Origin: Clostridiales bacterium UBA1446
Lineage (GTDB): Bacteria; Bacillota; Clostridia; Oscillospirales; Oscillospiraceae
DNA: 5,467 nucleotides
Direction of reading: 5' to 3'
Assembly (NCBI GenBank): GCA_002329245.1
Contig: DCTG01000121.1
Location: forward strand, 1,859-7,325
Shown here in pieces: positions 1 to 5,467 of this stretch (the stretch's first letter is position 1; the number at the start of each line of letters is the position of its first letter). A model generated the notes under the pieces. It was not told the DNA's origin and made no database searches. It worked only from the letters and a program-made list of their open reading frames with translations. The translations under genes and the position numbers were made by a program.

Positions 1-1195
1 GTTCCGAGACGGGAAGTGAAAGCCCCGGCTCCACATAGACGCGCACCCGGTCGCACGCAAAGGGGGTGCCTCCCGTTTTTTCGAGCTGCTGGATCACGTT
101 CTCCTCGGTAAGCGGCCGGTTCACCGCTTTTTCGGGCACGGAACCCTTTGCCGTACAGATATGGCCGTCGCGGTCCTCCACACCCACCTGCGCGGGCTCG
201 CCCGCACGAATGGCGGCATACATCCGAATCGGGACGCGCTGCAGCTCCGTTTTCAGGTATTTTGCCCGGACGCGGGCAAACAGCGCGGCGGTTTCCGCCG
301 AATTATCCTCTTCCCGCACGCCGAACATCGCCGGCCCGGTTTCCCCCATATAATAACCGTCCGTAAATCCCTGCCGGGAAAACGCGTTTTTCAGCGCGCG
401 AAGCTCCTCCCGCGTCGGATCCCGCCGTTCCCGGATGGCGGCAGCGTAGATCCCTGTCACCACCGCGACATACTCGGGGCGTTTCATGCGTCCCTCGATT
501 TTCACGCAGGAGACGCCCATCTCCTCAAGTTCCTGCAGGTGCCCGGCCAGGGACAGGTCCTTCAGACTGAGAAGATTGCTCTCGTCCCAAAGGCCCCAGC
601 GGTAGGCCATCCTGCAGGGCTGGGCGCACAGGCCCCGGTTTCCGCTTCTGCCTCCGATTACGGACGACATGTAGCATTGCCCGGAATAACTCATGCAAAG
701 CGCGCCGTGCACAAACACTTCTATTTCAATCGGCGCCTTTTTGCAGATATGAAGAATCTGCTTGCGGCTGAGCTCCCGCGCTAAGACGACCCGGGACAGC
801 CCAAGGTCCGCCGCCATCCGGACGCCGTCCAAACTGTGGATGCTCATTTGGGTGCTCCCGTGAAGCGCCATGCCGGGCGCGACCTGCTTGATCATCCGCA
901 GCACGCCGAGGTCCTGCACCAACAGGGCATCCACGCCGCACGCGTTTGCCTTCGCAACCAGGTCCGCCGCCTGCGTCAGCTCGCGGTCGGACAGGAGCGT
1001 GTTGAGCGTCAGATATACTTTCACGCCCCGAAGATGGCAATAGGAAACCGCTGCAACCAACTCTTCATAGGAAAAGTTTTTTGCATTCCGCCGGGCGTTA
1101 TACTCTCCAAAGCCAAGATAGACCGCGTTCGCGCCGTTTTGCACGGCCGCGGTGACTGCTTCCGGCGAGCCGGCTGGCGAGAGCAGTTCCAACAT
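1..1195 (-). CDS. U32 peptidase family protein, probable RNA hydroxylation enzyme (3' end outside the window)
   Basis: I translated 398 residues from the ATG at 1195; the frame stays open to the window edge. The N-terminus (MLELLSPAGSPEA, then NGANAVYLG) is the U32 TIM-barrel start. The family signature lies at residues 159-178 (EVFVHGALC, then SGQCYMSS). Cysteines 167, 174, 190 and 194 (C-x6-C-x15-C-x3-C) match the four that hold an iron-sulfur cluster in E. coli RlhA and TrhP. KIEGRMKRPEY (232-242) is also conserved. In the family, RlhA makes 5-hydroxycytidine in 23S rRNA and TrhP takes part in tRNA 5-hydroxyuridine formation from prephenate; older 'collagenase-like protease' labels are doubtful. 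Residues after about 320 pass into the accessory C-terminal region of the long, RlhA-like members, so well over 200 residues are probably missing. GGAGG at 1206-1202, six bases before the ATG, fixes the start. It follows zapA by 18 bases and probably shares its transcript. Whether the substrate is rRNA or tRNA cannot be settled here. Confidence 0.9.
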   Translation of the reverse strand, partial: MLELLSPAGSPEAVTAAVQNGANAVYLGFGEYNARRNAKNFSYEELVAAVSYCHLRGVKVYLTLNTLLSDRELTQAADLVAKANACGVDALLVQDLGVLRMIKQVAPGMALHGSTQMSIHSLDGVRMAADLGLSRVVLARELSRKQILHICKKAPIEIEVFVHGALCMSYSGQCYMSSVIGGRSGNRGLCAQPCRMAYRWGLWDESNLLSLKDLSLAGHLQELEEMGVSCVKIEGRMKRPEYVAVVTGIYAAAIRERRDPTREELRALKNAFSRQGFTDGYYMGETGPAMFGVREEDNSAETAALFARVRAKYLKTELQRVPIRMYAAIRAGEPAQVGVEDRDGHICTAKGSVPEKAVNRPLTEENVIQQLEKTGGTPFACDRVRVYVEPGLSLPVSE

Positions 1196-1213
1196 GAGAA
1201 TCCTCCACAGGTG

Positions 1214-1528
1214 CTATTTTCCGTTCTGCAGCCGGGCAAGCTGCCGCTTCAGATCGGAAAGCTCCATTTTCGTCCGGGAAGCCTCCTCTAAGTATTCGCG
1301 CAGCTGCCGCCTTAAATTCTCCGCCGTTTCGTTTGCCTTAAAATACTCGTCCGCAAGATTCAGCGCCGCAAGCAGCGCGGCGTCGGTAAGCGACACCTTG
1401 GACTGTTCAATAATCTCGCCGACCTTTTGGTCGACATAATTCGCCACCTTTTGTACATATCCGGCTTCATCGGTCACGACCAATGTAAAGTCCCGGCCGC
1501 CAATGGTAACAGCCACCTTACTGCTCAT
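1214..1528 (-). CDS. zapA: Cell division protein ZapA
   Basis: This 104-residue protein belongs to the ZapA family, cytoplasmic FtsZ-binding proteins that bundle FtsZ filaments and stabilise the Z ring. The N-terminal globular part (residues 4-60) has the family pattern: VAVTIGGRDFTLVV, then an acidic DE, then YVQKVANYVDQKVGEI and the alanine-rich helix AALLAALNLADEYF. Residues 62-103 are a charged heptad-like helix (NLRRQLREYLEEASRTKMEL region), the coiled coil used for dimer and tetramer formation. The length is slightly above that of Bacillus ZapA (about 85 residues) and fits clostridial members. The frame is open further upstream, to 1681, but that extension has no family similarity and covers the promoter and leader hairpin. 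The ATG at 1528 has AAGGGGG seven bases upstream and begins exactly where similarity starts. It ends with TAG, 18 bases before the U32 gene, so the two are probably co-transcribed. Confidence 0.93.
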   Translation of the reverse strand: MSSKVAVTIGGRDFTLVVTDEAGYVQKVANYVDQKVGEIIEQSKVSLTDAALLAALNLADEYFKANETAENLRRQLREYLEEASRTKMELSDLKRQLARLQNGK

Positions 1529-1555
1529 GCATGTTCCCCCTTTCCCCGGAAATTC

Positions 1556-1591
1556 CTGCTTTCCGGCGTCTTTTCCCGCGCCGGAAAGCAG
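1556..1591 (-). promoter_or_regulatory. Perfect 13-bp hairpin in the zapA 5' leader
   Basis: Read on the minus strand, CTGCTTTCCGGCG (1591-1579) pairs without mismatch with CGCCGGAAAGCAG (1568-1556) around a 10-base loop (CGGGAAAAGA). No U-run follows it, so it does not look like a simple terminator. It starts about 10 bases after the predicted transcription start and ends about 14 bases before the zapA ribosome binding site. Known roles for such a hairpin near a 5' end are protection of mRNA from decay or binding of a regulator; the role here is inferred. The same dyad in DNA could instead be an operator just downstream of the promoter. Confidence 0.55.
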
Positions 1592-1607
1592 CGCTGTTAT
1601 TCTAGGT

Positions 1608-1636
1608 ATCATACCATAAATTGCGTCATATGAAAA
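1608..1636 (-). promoter_or_regulatory. Sigma-A type promoter of zapA-U32, extended -10
   Basis: On the minus strand the -10 box TATGAT lies at 1613-1608, directly preceded by TGG, which gives the extended -10 motif TGnTATGAT. Seventeen bases upstream, TTTTCA (1636-1631) matches TTGACA at four of six positions. A weak -35 combined with an extended -10 is a common Gram-positive arrangement. The region just upstream is AT-rich (about 1637-1672), which would suit an UP-like element. Transcription is predicted to start near 1601, giving a leader of about 73 bases before the zapA ATG. Confidence 0.65.
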
Positions 1637-1649
1637 TAAACATCGAGAT

Positions 1650-1662
1650 AAATTTACAATTT
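1650..1662. promoter_or_regulatory. Small AT-rich dyad upstream of the zapA promoter
   Basis: AAATT and AATTT form a perfect 5-bp inverted repeat around TAC. It lies in AT-rich sequence about 14 bases upstream of the -35 box, and is flanked by GAGA (1645-1648) and TCTC (1663-1666), which are also complementary. It could be a regulator site or simply part of an UP-like element. The repeat is short and AT-rich sequence yields such dyads by chance. Confidence 0.2.
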
Positions 1663-1671
1663 TCTCTGTTT

Positions 1672-1743
1672 TTAGAAGCAAAGCGCGCCGGCTGAAAGCC
1701 GGTTATCCGTCCCATCCGGTAACCCCGCGCAGCCGGCGCGCTT
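1672..1743 (-). terminator. Probable terminator of the CDF / kinase / regulator operon
   Basis: Sixteen bases after the response regulator stop codon, a perfect 14-bp inverted repeat occurs: AAGCGCGCCGGCTG (1681-1694) against CAGCCGGCGCGCTT (1730-1743). Read on the minus strand, the stem is followed by TGCTTCT, which together with the two closing stem Ts is a moderate U-tract. The loop is unusually long (35 bases) and contains its own helix, 1701-1709 with 1717-1724: eight pairs and one bulged base. Position and stem strength support intrinsic termination. The imperfect U-tract and large structured loop lower certainty. On the plus strand no T-run follows, so it does not look bidirectional. 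Confidence 0.6.
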
Positions 1744-1759
1744 GCGATCCTTTCCTCAC

Positions 1760-2338
1760 CTATTTTTGATTGAAGATCTCCGCTGCCTTCCGGTATTTCT
1801 CCGCCGTCTGCTCGTCGCCCATCGCCGCGTAGGCGCTGGCCATCTTCGAATAGATGGCGCCGTCGCCCGGCGCTTTTCCCAACGCGGTTTTTAACAGCGC
1901 AAGCGCCTGCGCCGGATTCCCTTCCGCCATCGCGGCTTCCGCGGCCACCTTCAGGTGTTTTTGCTGCTCTTCGCCGCTTTCGAGTTCAAGGTTCTGCAGA
2001 ATGGACCTGAGCCGCTCCGCGGTAAACGGTTTTTGCAGATAGGACACAACTCCGAGGCGGGTGCAGTCGATCGCGTTTTTTATAGTGGGATAGGCGGTTA
2101 TGATAATCACCGGCGTCTGGATATCCGCCTTCCGCATGCGCCGGAGCACCTCGGTGCCGCTGATTTCCGGCAGCTTCACGTCCAAAAAAATCAGGTCGTA
2201 TTTCTGATCGAAGATCATTTCCAGCCCCTGCTTTCCGCTGGGCGCGGAAGTGACCTCGAACCCCTCAAGCTCCAAACACTTTGTCAGAAGCAGGCGGATA
2301 TTTTTCGCGTCGTCAATGATCAAAACTCGTTTCGGCAT
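1760..2338 (-). CDS. Response regulator with receiver domain and two TPR repeats, no DNA-binding domain
   Basis: The protein has 192 residues. Residues 3-118 are a receiver (CheY-like) domain with all active-site residues: acidic pair D9-D10, phospho-acceptor D53 in IFLDVKLP, T81 in IIITAYPT, Y100, and K103-P104 in LQKPF. Residues 126-159 and 160-192 read as two TPR repeats: G140 and G174 are exactly 34 residues apart, and A145, L149, A152 and P157 fall on TPR consensus positions. There is no helix-turn-helix, enzyme or RNA-binding domain, so the output is probably a phosphorylation-controlled protein contact. The ATG at 2338 lies 14 bases after the kinase stop. Its GGGGGT ribosome binding site sits in that gap, suggesting translational coupling. 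The kinase just upstream is the obvious phosphodonor. The partner bound by the TPR part is unknown. An inferred terminator follows directly. Confidence 0.9.
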   Translation of the reverse strand: MPKRVLIIDDAKNIRLLLTKCLELEGFEVTSAPSGKQGLEMIFDQKYDLIFLDVKLPEISGTEVLRRMRKADIQTPVIIITAYPTIKNAIDCTRLGVVSYLQKPFTAERLRSILQNLELESGEEQQKHLKVAAEAAMAEGNPAQALALLKTALGKAPGDGAIYSKMASAYAAMGDEQTAEKYRKAAEIFNQK

Positions 2339-2352
2339 TTCTCTTACCCCCG

Positions 2353-4188
2353 TTAGGCCAGCGGCAGCGTAAAAATAAATTTGCTCCCGATGGGTATCGC
2401 GCTTTCGAACGTAATCCGGCCTCCGTGAGCCTGTATAATCTCCTTGGAAACGGCCAGCCCGATCCCGCTGCCGCGCATTTCAATATCATACGTTACGGTA
2501 TGGATAAATTTTTCAAACAAATGATCGGCAATTTCCTGGGGAATGCCGAGGCCCGTATCGGCGACGGACACCGACAAATAGTCTCCTTCCTGCTTCGCCT
2601 CAATCCGGATCTCGTCGCCTTCCCTGGTATATTTCAGGGCGTTGGAGATTAAGTTGTTCACCACCCAGGTGATTTTGGACATGTCGGCGCGCACGGGAGG
2701 CAGGCCGGTAAGGTTCCCGACCGTCAGCTTGACCCCGTTGCGCTCCGCCGGCATGGCGAACTGCCGGACGGATACCGCCACAATCCGGGAGATATAGCAG
2801 GGGGCAAAATGATAAATCGTCTTGGACGATTCGATCCGGGAGAGCTCAAGCATCTCCCCGACAAGCGTTTCCAAACGCTGGCTGTCTTCCCGGATGGTCT
2901 CGAGCACCTGCCTCTGGTCGCCGCTCAGCGGCCCGAGCTTCGTATCCGAAAGCAGGTCGGTCCCCATAACTATGGAGGTCAGCGGCGTTTTAAATTCGTG
3001 CGATATCGTCGCGATGAATTCCCCGCGCGCTTTTTCCAAAAGCTTCATCTCGGTCACGTCATGCAAAACCAAAATAAGACCATTGCTTCGCCCGTCCTGG
3101 TCCGTAAGCCCCGTTCCGACCACATGGAAGTACTGCTCCTTGTCCGTGCCGGAAATGAGGATCGTTTTGCCTTCCGGAGCGGCGCCTTCCGTCCGGAAGC
3201 CTCCGACATATTCCACAAGATCGGGATGCGGCACGGCTTCTGCAATCGGCCGGCCCAACGCGTCCGCTTCGTCCAGTTCGAACAGTTGCTCAAACGCGCG
3301 GTTGATTTCAAGAATACAGCCCTCCCGATCCAAAATCAGCAGAGGCTCGTTGATGCTCTGTACGATGGAGACCGACTTGTTCCGTTCATTCTGGATGGAG
3401 CCGATTGCCTGCCGCTCGAATTCGAGAAGCCTGCGCGTCATATTGTTAAACTCGTCGGCTAGCATCCCGAATTCATCCTGCGTCTTGATGGCCGTCTTCC
3501 GGTCAAGGTTTCCCTGCCGCACCTGACGGATGCTCTGCGTAATCTCGTAGAGCGGCGCAAAGAACCGCTTTGAGTAGAGCGCGGCTAAAAAATAGGCCCC
3601 GGCGGCGGCCGCGGGGAACAGAATCCCCAGCTCCAAGAGCGCTTTGCGCGCCATCTGCGCAGCAAGGTTCTTCCGTTCAATCAGGGCGGTTTCGTTGGAG
3701 GAAAACAGCAGATCCATTTCCGCTTCGAGCTTCTCTCTGATTCGCTTGAGCTGACCGATGTAAATTGCTTCCGCAAGAATCCGCTCCCTTTGTACGCTTA
3801 AATCGCAGGAGAGCACCCGGTTGCATTCGCTCAAATAGGATTCATAATATAAGCCTATGTTGTCAATGTACTGCTTCTCCTGCGGGATAATGATCGTGGC
3901 GTACTCCGTCTTGTAATAGAGCAGAAAACGGTCCGAGAAAGTCTGAAACTCTTCCGGGGCGTTCTGATTCGCCATATAAAGAAAGGAATAAAGCAGATCC
4001 TCCTGGCTGCGCAGCTCTTCCTTCATGCCGGTCAGGCGCTTAATGCTGTTATAGTTCGTCACGACCAGACCGTCGATGGCACGGCTGATTTTCGCCATGT
4101 CCCACAGCGAAACGATCCCTAGAAGGAGAATGATTGCCACAAGAAGCATGTAAATGAGAGAGACTTTGCTCTTTACCGTTTTAAACAT
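2353..4188 (-). CDS. Membrane sensor histidine kinase (TM, ectodomain, TM, HAMP, PAS, HisKA, HATPase)
   Basis: This 611-residue kinase is complete. Residues 10-28 are the first membrane helix, 29-182 an extracytoplasmic region predicted to be mostly helical, and 183-205 the second membrane helix. HAMP covers about 206-258 (conserved P212 and DEFGMLADEFNNM). A PAS domain spans about 268-382 (EPLLILDREG up to LHDVTEMK). HisKA holds the phosphorylated H397 in ISHEFKTPL. The ATPase part has the N box NNLISNALKYT (511-521), G1 DTGLG (544-548), F box FEKF (558-561) and G2 GSGIGL (573-578). It should autophosphorylate on H397 and pass phosphate to D53 of the adjacent regulator. The layout resembles PhoR/ResE-like kinases, but the ectodomain shows no ligand motif I recognise; C122 and C128 are its only cysteines. 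GGGAGGGG at 4206-4199 stands 10 bases before the ATG, a rather long spacing. The 54-base gap from the CDF stop has no clear promoter or terminator, so co-transcription is likely. Confidence 0.93.
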   Translation of the reverse strand: MFKTVKSKVSLIYMLLVAIILLLGIVSLWDMAKISRAIDGLVVTNYNSIKRLTGMKEELRSQEDLLYSFLYMANQNAPEEFQTFSDRFLLYYKTEYATIIIPQEKQYIDNIGLYYESYLSECNRVLSCDLSVQRERILAEAIYIGQLKRIREKLEAEMDLLFSSNETALIERKNLAAQMARKALLELGILFPAAAAGAYFLAALYSKRFFAPLYEITQSIRQVRQGNLDRKTAIKTQDEFGMLADEFNNMTRRLLEFERQAIGSIQNERNKSVSIVQSINEPLLILDREGCILEINRAFEQLFELDEADALGRPIAEAVPHPDLVEYVGGFRTEGAAPEGKTILISGTDKEQYFHVVGTGLTDQDGRSNGLILVLHDVTEMKLLEKARGEFIATISHEFKTPLTSIVMGTDLLSDTKLGPLSGDQRQVLETIREDSQRLETLVGEMLELSRIESSKTIYHFAPCYISRIVAVSVRQFAMPAERNGVKLTVGNLTGLPPVRADMSKITWVVNNLISNALKYTREGDEIRIEAKQEGDYLSVSVADTGLGIPQEIADHLFEKFIHTVTYDIEMRGSGIGLAVSKEIIQAHGGRITFESAIPIGSKFIFTLPLA

Positions 4189-4242
4189 ACCCGCTTTTCC
4201 CCTCCCTTCGCGAACCCTGAAAAGACCGTCATCTTAGCGAGC

Positions 4243-5430
4243 TTATTGTCCGGTCCCCTGCTCGGGAAAATAGGGCTTATCCACTTTGACGGTTGCACGG
4301 CAGCTTCCGTCCAGCTCCCGGACCGCCTTTTGAATGGACGATACAATCTGATCGTCGCGCAAATGAAACTGATACGGAACGAGAAGATCAAAAATCAGCT
4401 CGGTTTCCGTGTCTCCCGTTACCACGCGGAAATCATGGATGGTAAGGGAGGGGTCCACGTCCTTTACAATGTTCAGCACCTTTTCCCGCATCAAAACAAT
4501 CCGGTGGTCGTCGACCGCCATCGGGTCCATATGAATCACCGCTTCGCATCCGAACCGCTCCGCCAATGTAAGCTCGATTTGGCTGATGATCGTGTGAATT
4601 GCGCGGGTTTCCATGGATTCCGGCACTTCGGCATGCAACGACACCATGAACCGGCCGGGCCCGTAGTCATGGATTATGAGATCGTGAACCCCTACGACGC
4701 CTTCATAGGAAAGCACGAGCTCTTCGATCTGCCGCGCCAGCCGGGCGTCCGGCTGCGACCCCAAGATCGGGTTGAGCGCGTCCCGGATGGACGAGATTCC
4801 GGTATAGAGGATAAAGAGCGCGACGAGCAGTCCCAAATACCCGTCAAGCTGCAGTCCGAAACGCTCCGAAACGAGCATACCGGCGAAAACTACCGCCGTT
4901 GCGGCGGCGTCGCTTAAGCTGTCCCCGGAAAGGGCTTTCAATGCCGCGGAAGAAATTCTTTTGCTCAGCGTCCTGTTAAAAGAGAACATCCAGAGTTTGG
5001 CGAGGATGGAACCGAGCAGAATCCCGCCGGCGGTAAGGCTCCACTCCACCCGCTCAGGGGAAATAATCTTTTCCACAGATCCTTTCCCAAGCTCAACGGC
5101 AAAGAGCAAAATCACGATTCCGATCAGCAGACCGGCTAAATACTCAACCCGCCCATGGCCGAACGGATGCGCGGGGTCCGGCTTTTTCCCCGAAACATAA
5201 AACCCGACGAGCGTGACGGCGGAGGAGCCGGCATCCGACAGATTGTTGAAGCTGTCCGCCAATATGGCGATGGAGCCCGAAAGGATTCCGGCCAGGTATT
5301 TCCCCGCAAAAAGAAGCAGGTTGACCACAATCCCCACCGCTCCCGAGAGCACGCCGAAACGCTCCCGCACCGCGGGAGTTACCGGGTCTTCCGCGTGTTT
5401 TACAAAAAGCCGAATGAGCAGGTTTGTCAT
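4243..5430 (-). CDS. Cation diffusion facilitator (CDF) metal exporter, probably manganese-type
   Basis: A 395-residue member of the CDF family, proton-driven exporters of divalent metals in the cytoplasmic membrane. Residues below are numbered from the ATG. Six membrane helices fall within about 29-215. The second carries ADSFNNLSD (58-66: D59, N63, D66) and the fifth SGDSLSD (168-174: D170, D174). HPFGHGRVEYLAG (88-100) is the typical loop after the third helix start. The metal quartet is thus D-x3-N plus D-x3-D, lacking the histidine of zinc exporters such as YiiP, which favours manganese. Residues 224-303 form the cytoplasmic dimerisation domain (H249, H254, H266, and HMD at 300-302). About 80 further residues look like a degenerate second copy of it. 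I start at ATG 5430, where family similarity begins. A TTG at 5433 is possible, having GGGAG 10 bases upstream. The frame stays open to the window edge, so the upstream end is slightly uncertain. It is the first visible gene of the operon with the kinase and regulator. Confidence 0.92.
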   Translation of the reverse strand: MTNLLIRLFVKHAEDPVTPAVRERFGVLSGAVGIVVNLLLFAGKYLAGILSGSIAILADSFNNLSDAGSSAVTLVGFYVSGKKPDPAHPFGHGRVEYLAGLLIGIVILLFAVELGKGSVEKIISPERVEWSLTAGGILLGSILAKLWMFSFNRTLSKRISSAALKALSGDSLSDAAATAVVFAGMLVSERFGLQLDGYLGLLVALFILYTGISSIRDALNPILGSQPDARLARQIEELVLSYEGVVGVHDLIIHDYGPGRFMVSLHAEVPESMETRAIHTIISQIELTLAERFGCEAVIHMDPMAVDDHRIVLMREKVLNIVKDVDPSLTIHDFRVVTGDTETELIFDLLVPYQFHLRDDQIVSSIQKAVRELDGSCRATVKVDKPYFPEQGTGQ

Positions 5431-5467
5431 CAAAAAATCGCGTCTCCCATCCTCCCGCCGCTTGTCC

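Noticed and set aside
161..784. Long plus-strand open frames opposite the U32 and kinase genes (such as 161-784 and 2822-3526)
   Set aside because: They lie entirely antisense to well-supported genes, have no recognisable domains and show the composition expected of shadow frames in GC-rich coding DNA.
1..1195. Reading the U32 gene as a secreted collagenase or virulence protease
   Set aside because: There is no signal peptide, and the four-cysteine set matches the RNA-modifying U32 enzymes; the peptidase label is historical.
1529..1681. Extension of the zapA frame upstream to 1681, giving a 155-residue protein
   Set aside because: The added 51 residues have no family similarity and overlap the promoter and leader hairpin; the ATG at 1528 has a good ribosome binding site at the right distance.
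4207..4214. TTCGCGAA palindrome just upstream of the kinase ribosome binding site
   Set aside because: Eight bases only, with no flanking symmetry; expected by chance in GC-rich DNA.
4189..4242. Possible separate promoter or terminator between the CDF and kinase genes
   Set aside because: A TAAGAT sequence resembles a -10 box but has no -35 at the right distance, and no stable stem with a U-run is present.
5431..5450. Mini-ORF (MGDAIF, stop TGA overlapping the CDF ATG) that could act as a coupled leader peptide
   Set aside because: The GGGAGG before it directly abuts its ATG with no spacer, so it is unlikely to be translated; six codons with an overlapping stop can arise by chance.

Overview
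The window is bacterial chromosomal DNA with every gene on the minus strand, so transcription runs from high to low coordinates. The genes point to a fairly GC-rich member of the Firmicutes, probably class Clostridia. Evidence for this is a Firmicutes-type ZapA next to a U32 peptidase-family protein, strong GGAGG-like ribosome binding sites, a sigma-A type extended -10 promoter, and a manganese-type cation diffusion facilitator (CDF) with an extra C-terminal domain. This placement is inferred from gene content and protein style, not from a database match.

Transcription unit 1 (about 5430 down to 1672) holds three genes. First is a CDF metal exporter (5430-4243). Then, after 53 untranslated bases, comes a membrane histidine kinase with the order TM, helical ectodomain, TM, HAMP, PAS, HisKA, HATPase (4188-2353). 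Only 14 bases later comes a response regulator whose receiver domain is joined to two TPR repeats instead of a DNA-binding domain (2338-1760). A long GC-rich hairpin (1743-1681) follows the last stop codon by 16 bases and probably ends the transcript. The kinase and regulator form a cognate pair. The exporter upstream suggests, without proving, a link to metal homeostasis or envelope stress.

Transcription unit 2 (about 1601 down past the window edge) starts at a well-formed promoter (1636-1608). Its leader carries a perfect 13-bp hairpin close to the predicted 5' end. zapA (1528-1214) encodes an FtsZ-ring assembly factor. Eighteen bases later is a U32 family protein (1195 to beyond base 1) with the four cysteines of the RNA-hydroxylating U32 enzymes. 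Its 3' end lies outside the window.

No tRNA, rRNA, CRISPR array, insertion sequence, phage gene or broken gene was seen. The longest stretch without a gene is 1529-1759, which contains the terminator, an AT-rich block, the promoter and the leader hairpin. Nothing here is clearly a wholly new system. The least conventional parts are the exporter / kinase / REC-TPR operon and the two long hairpins around the zapA promoter.
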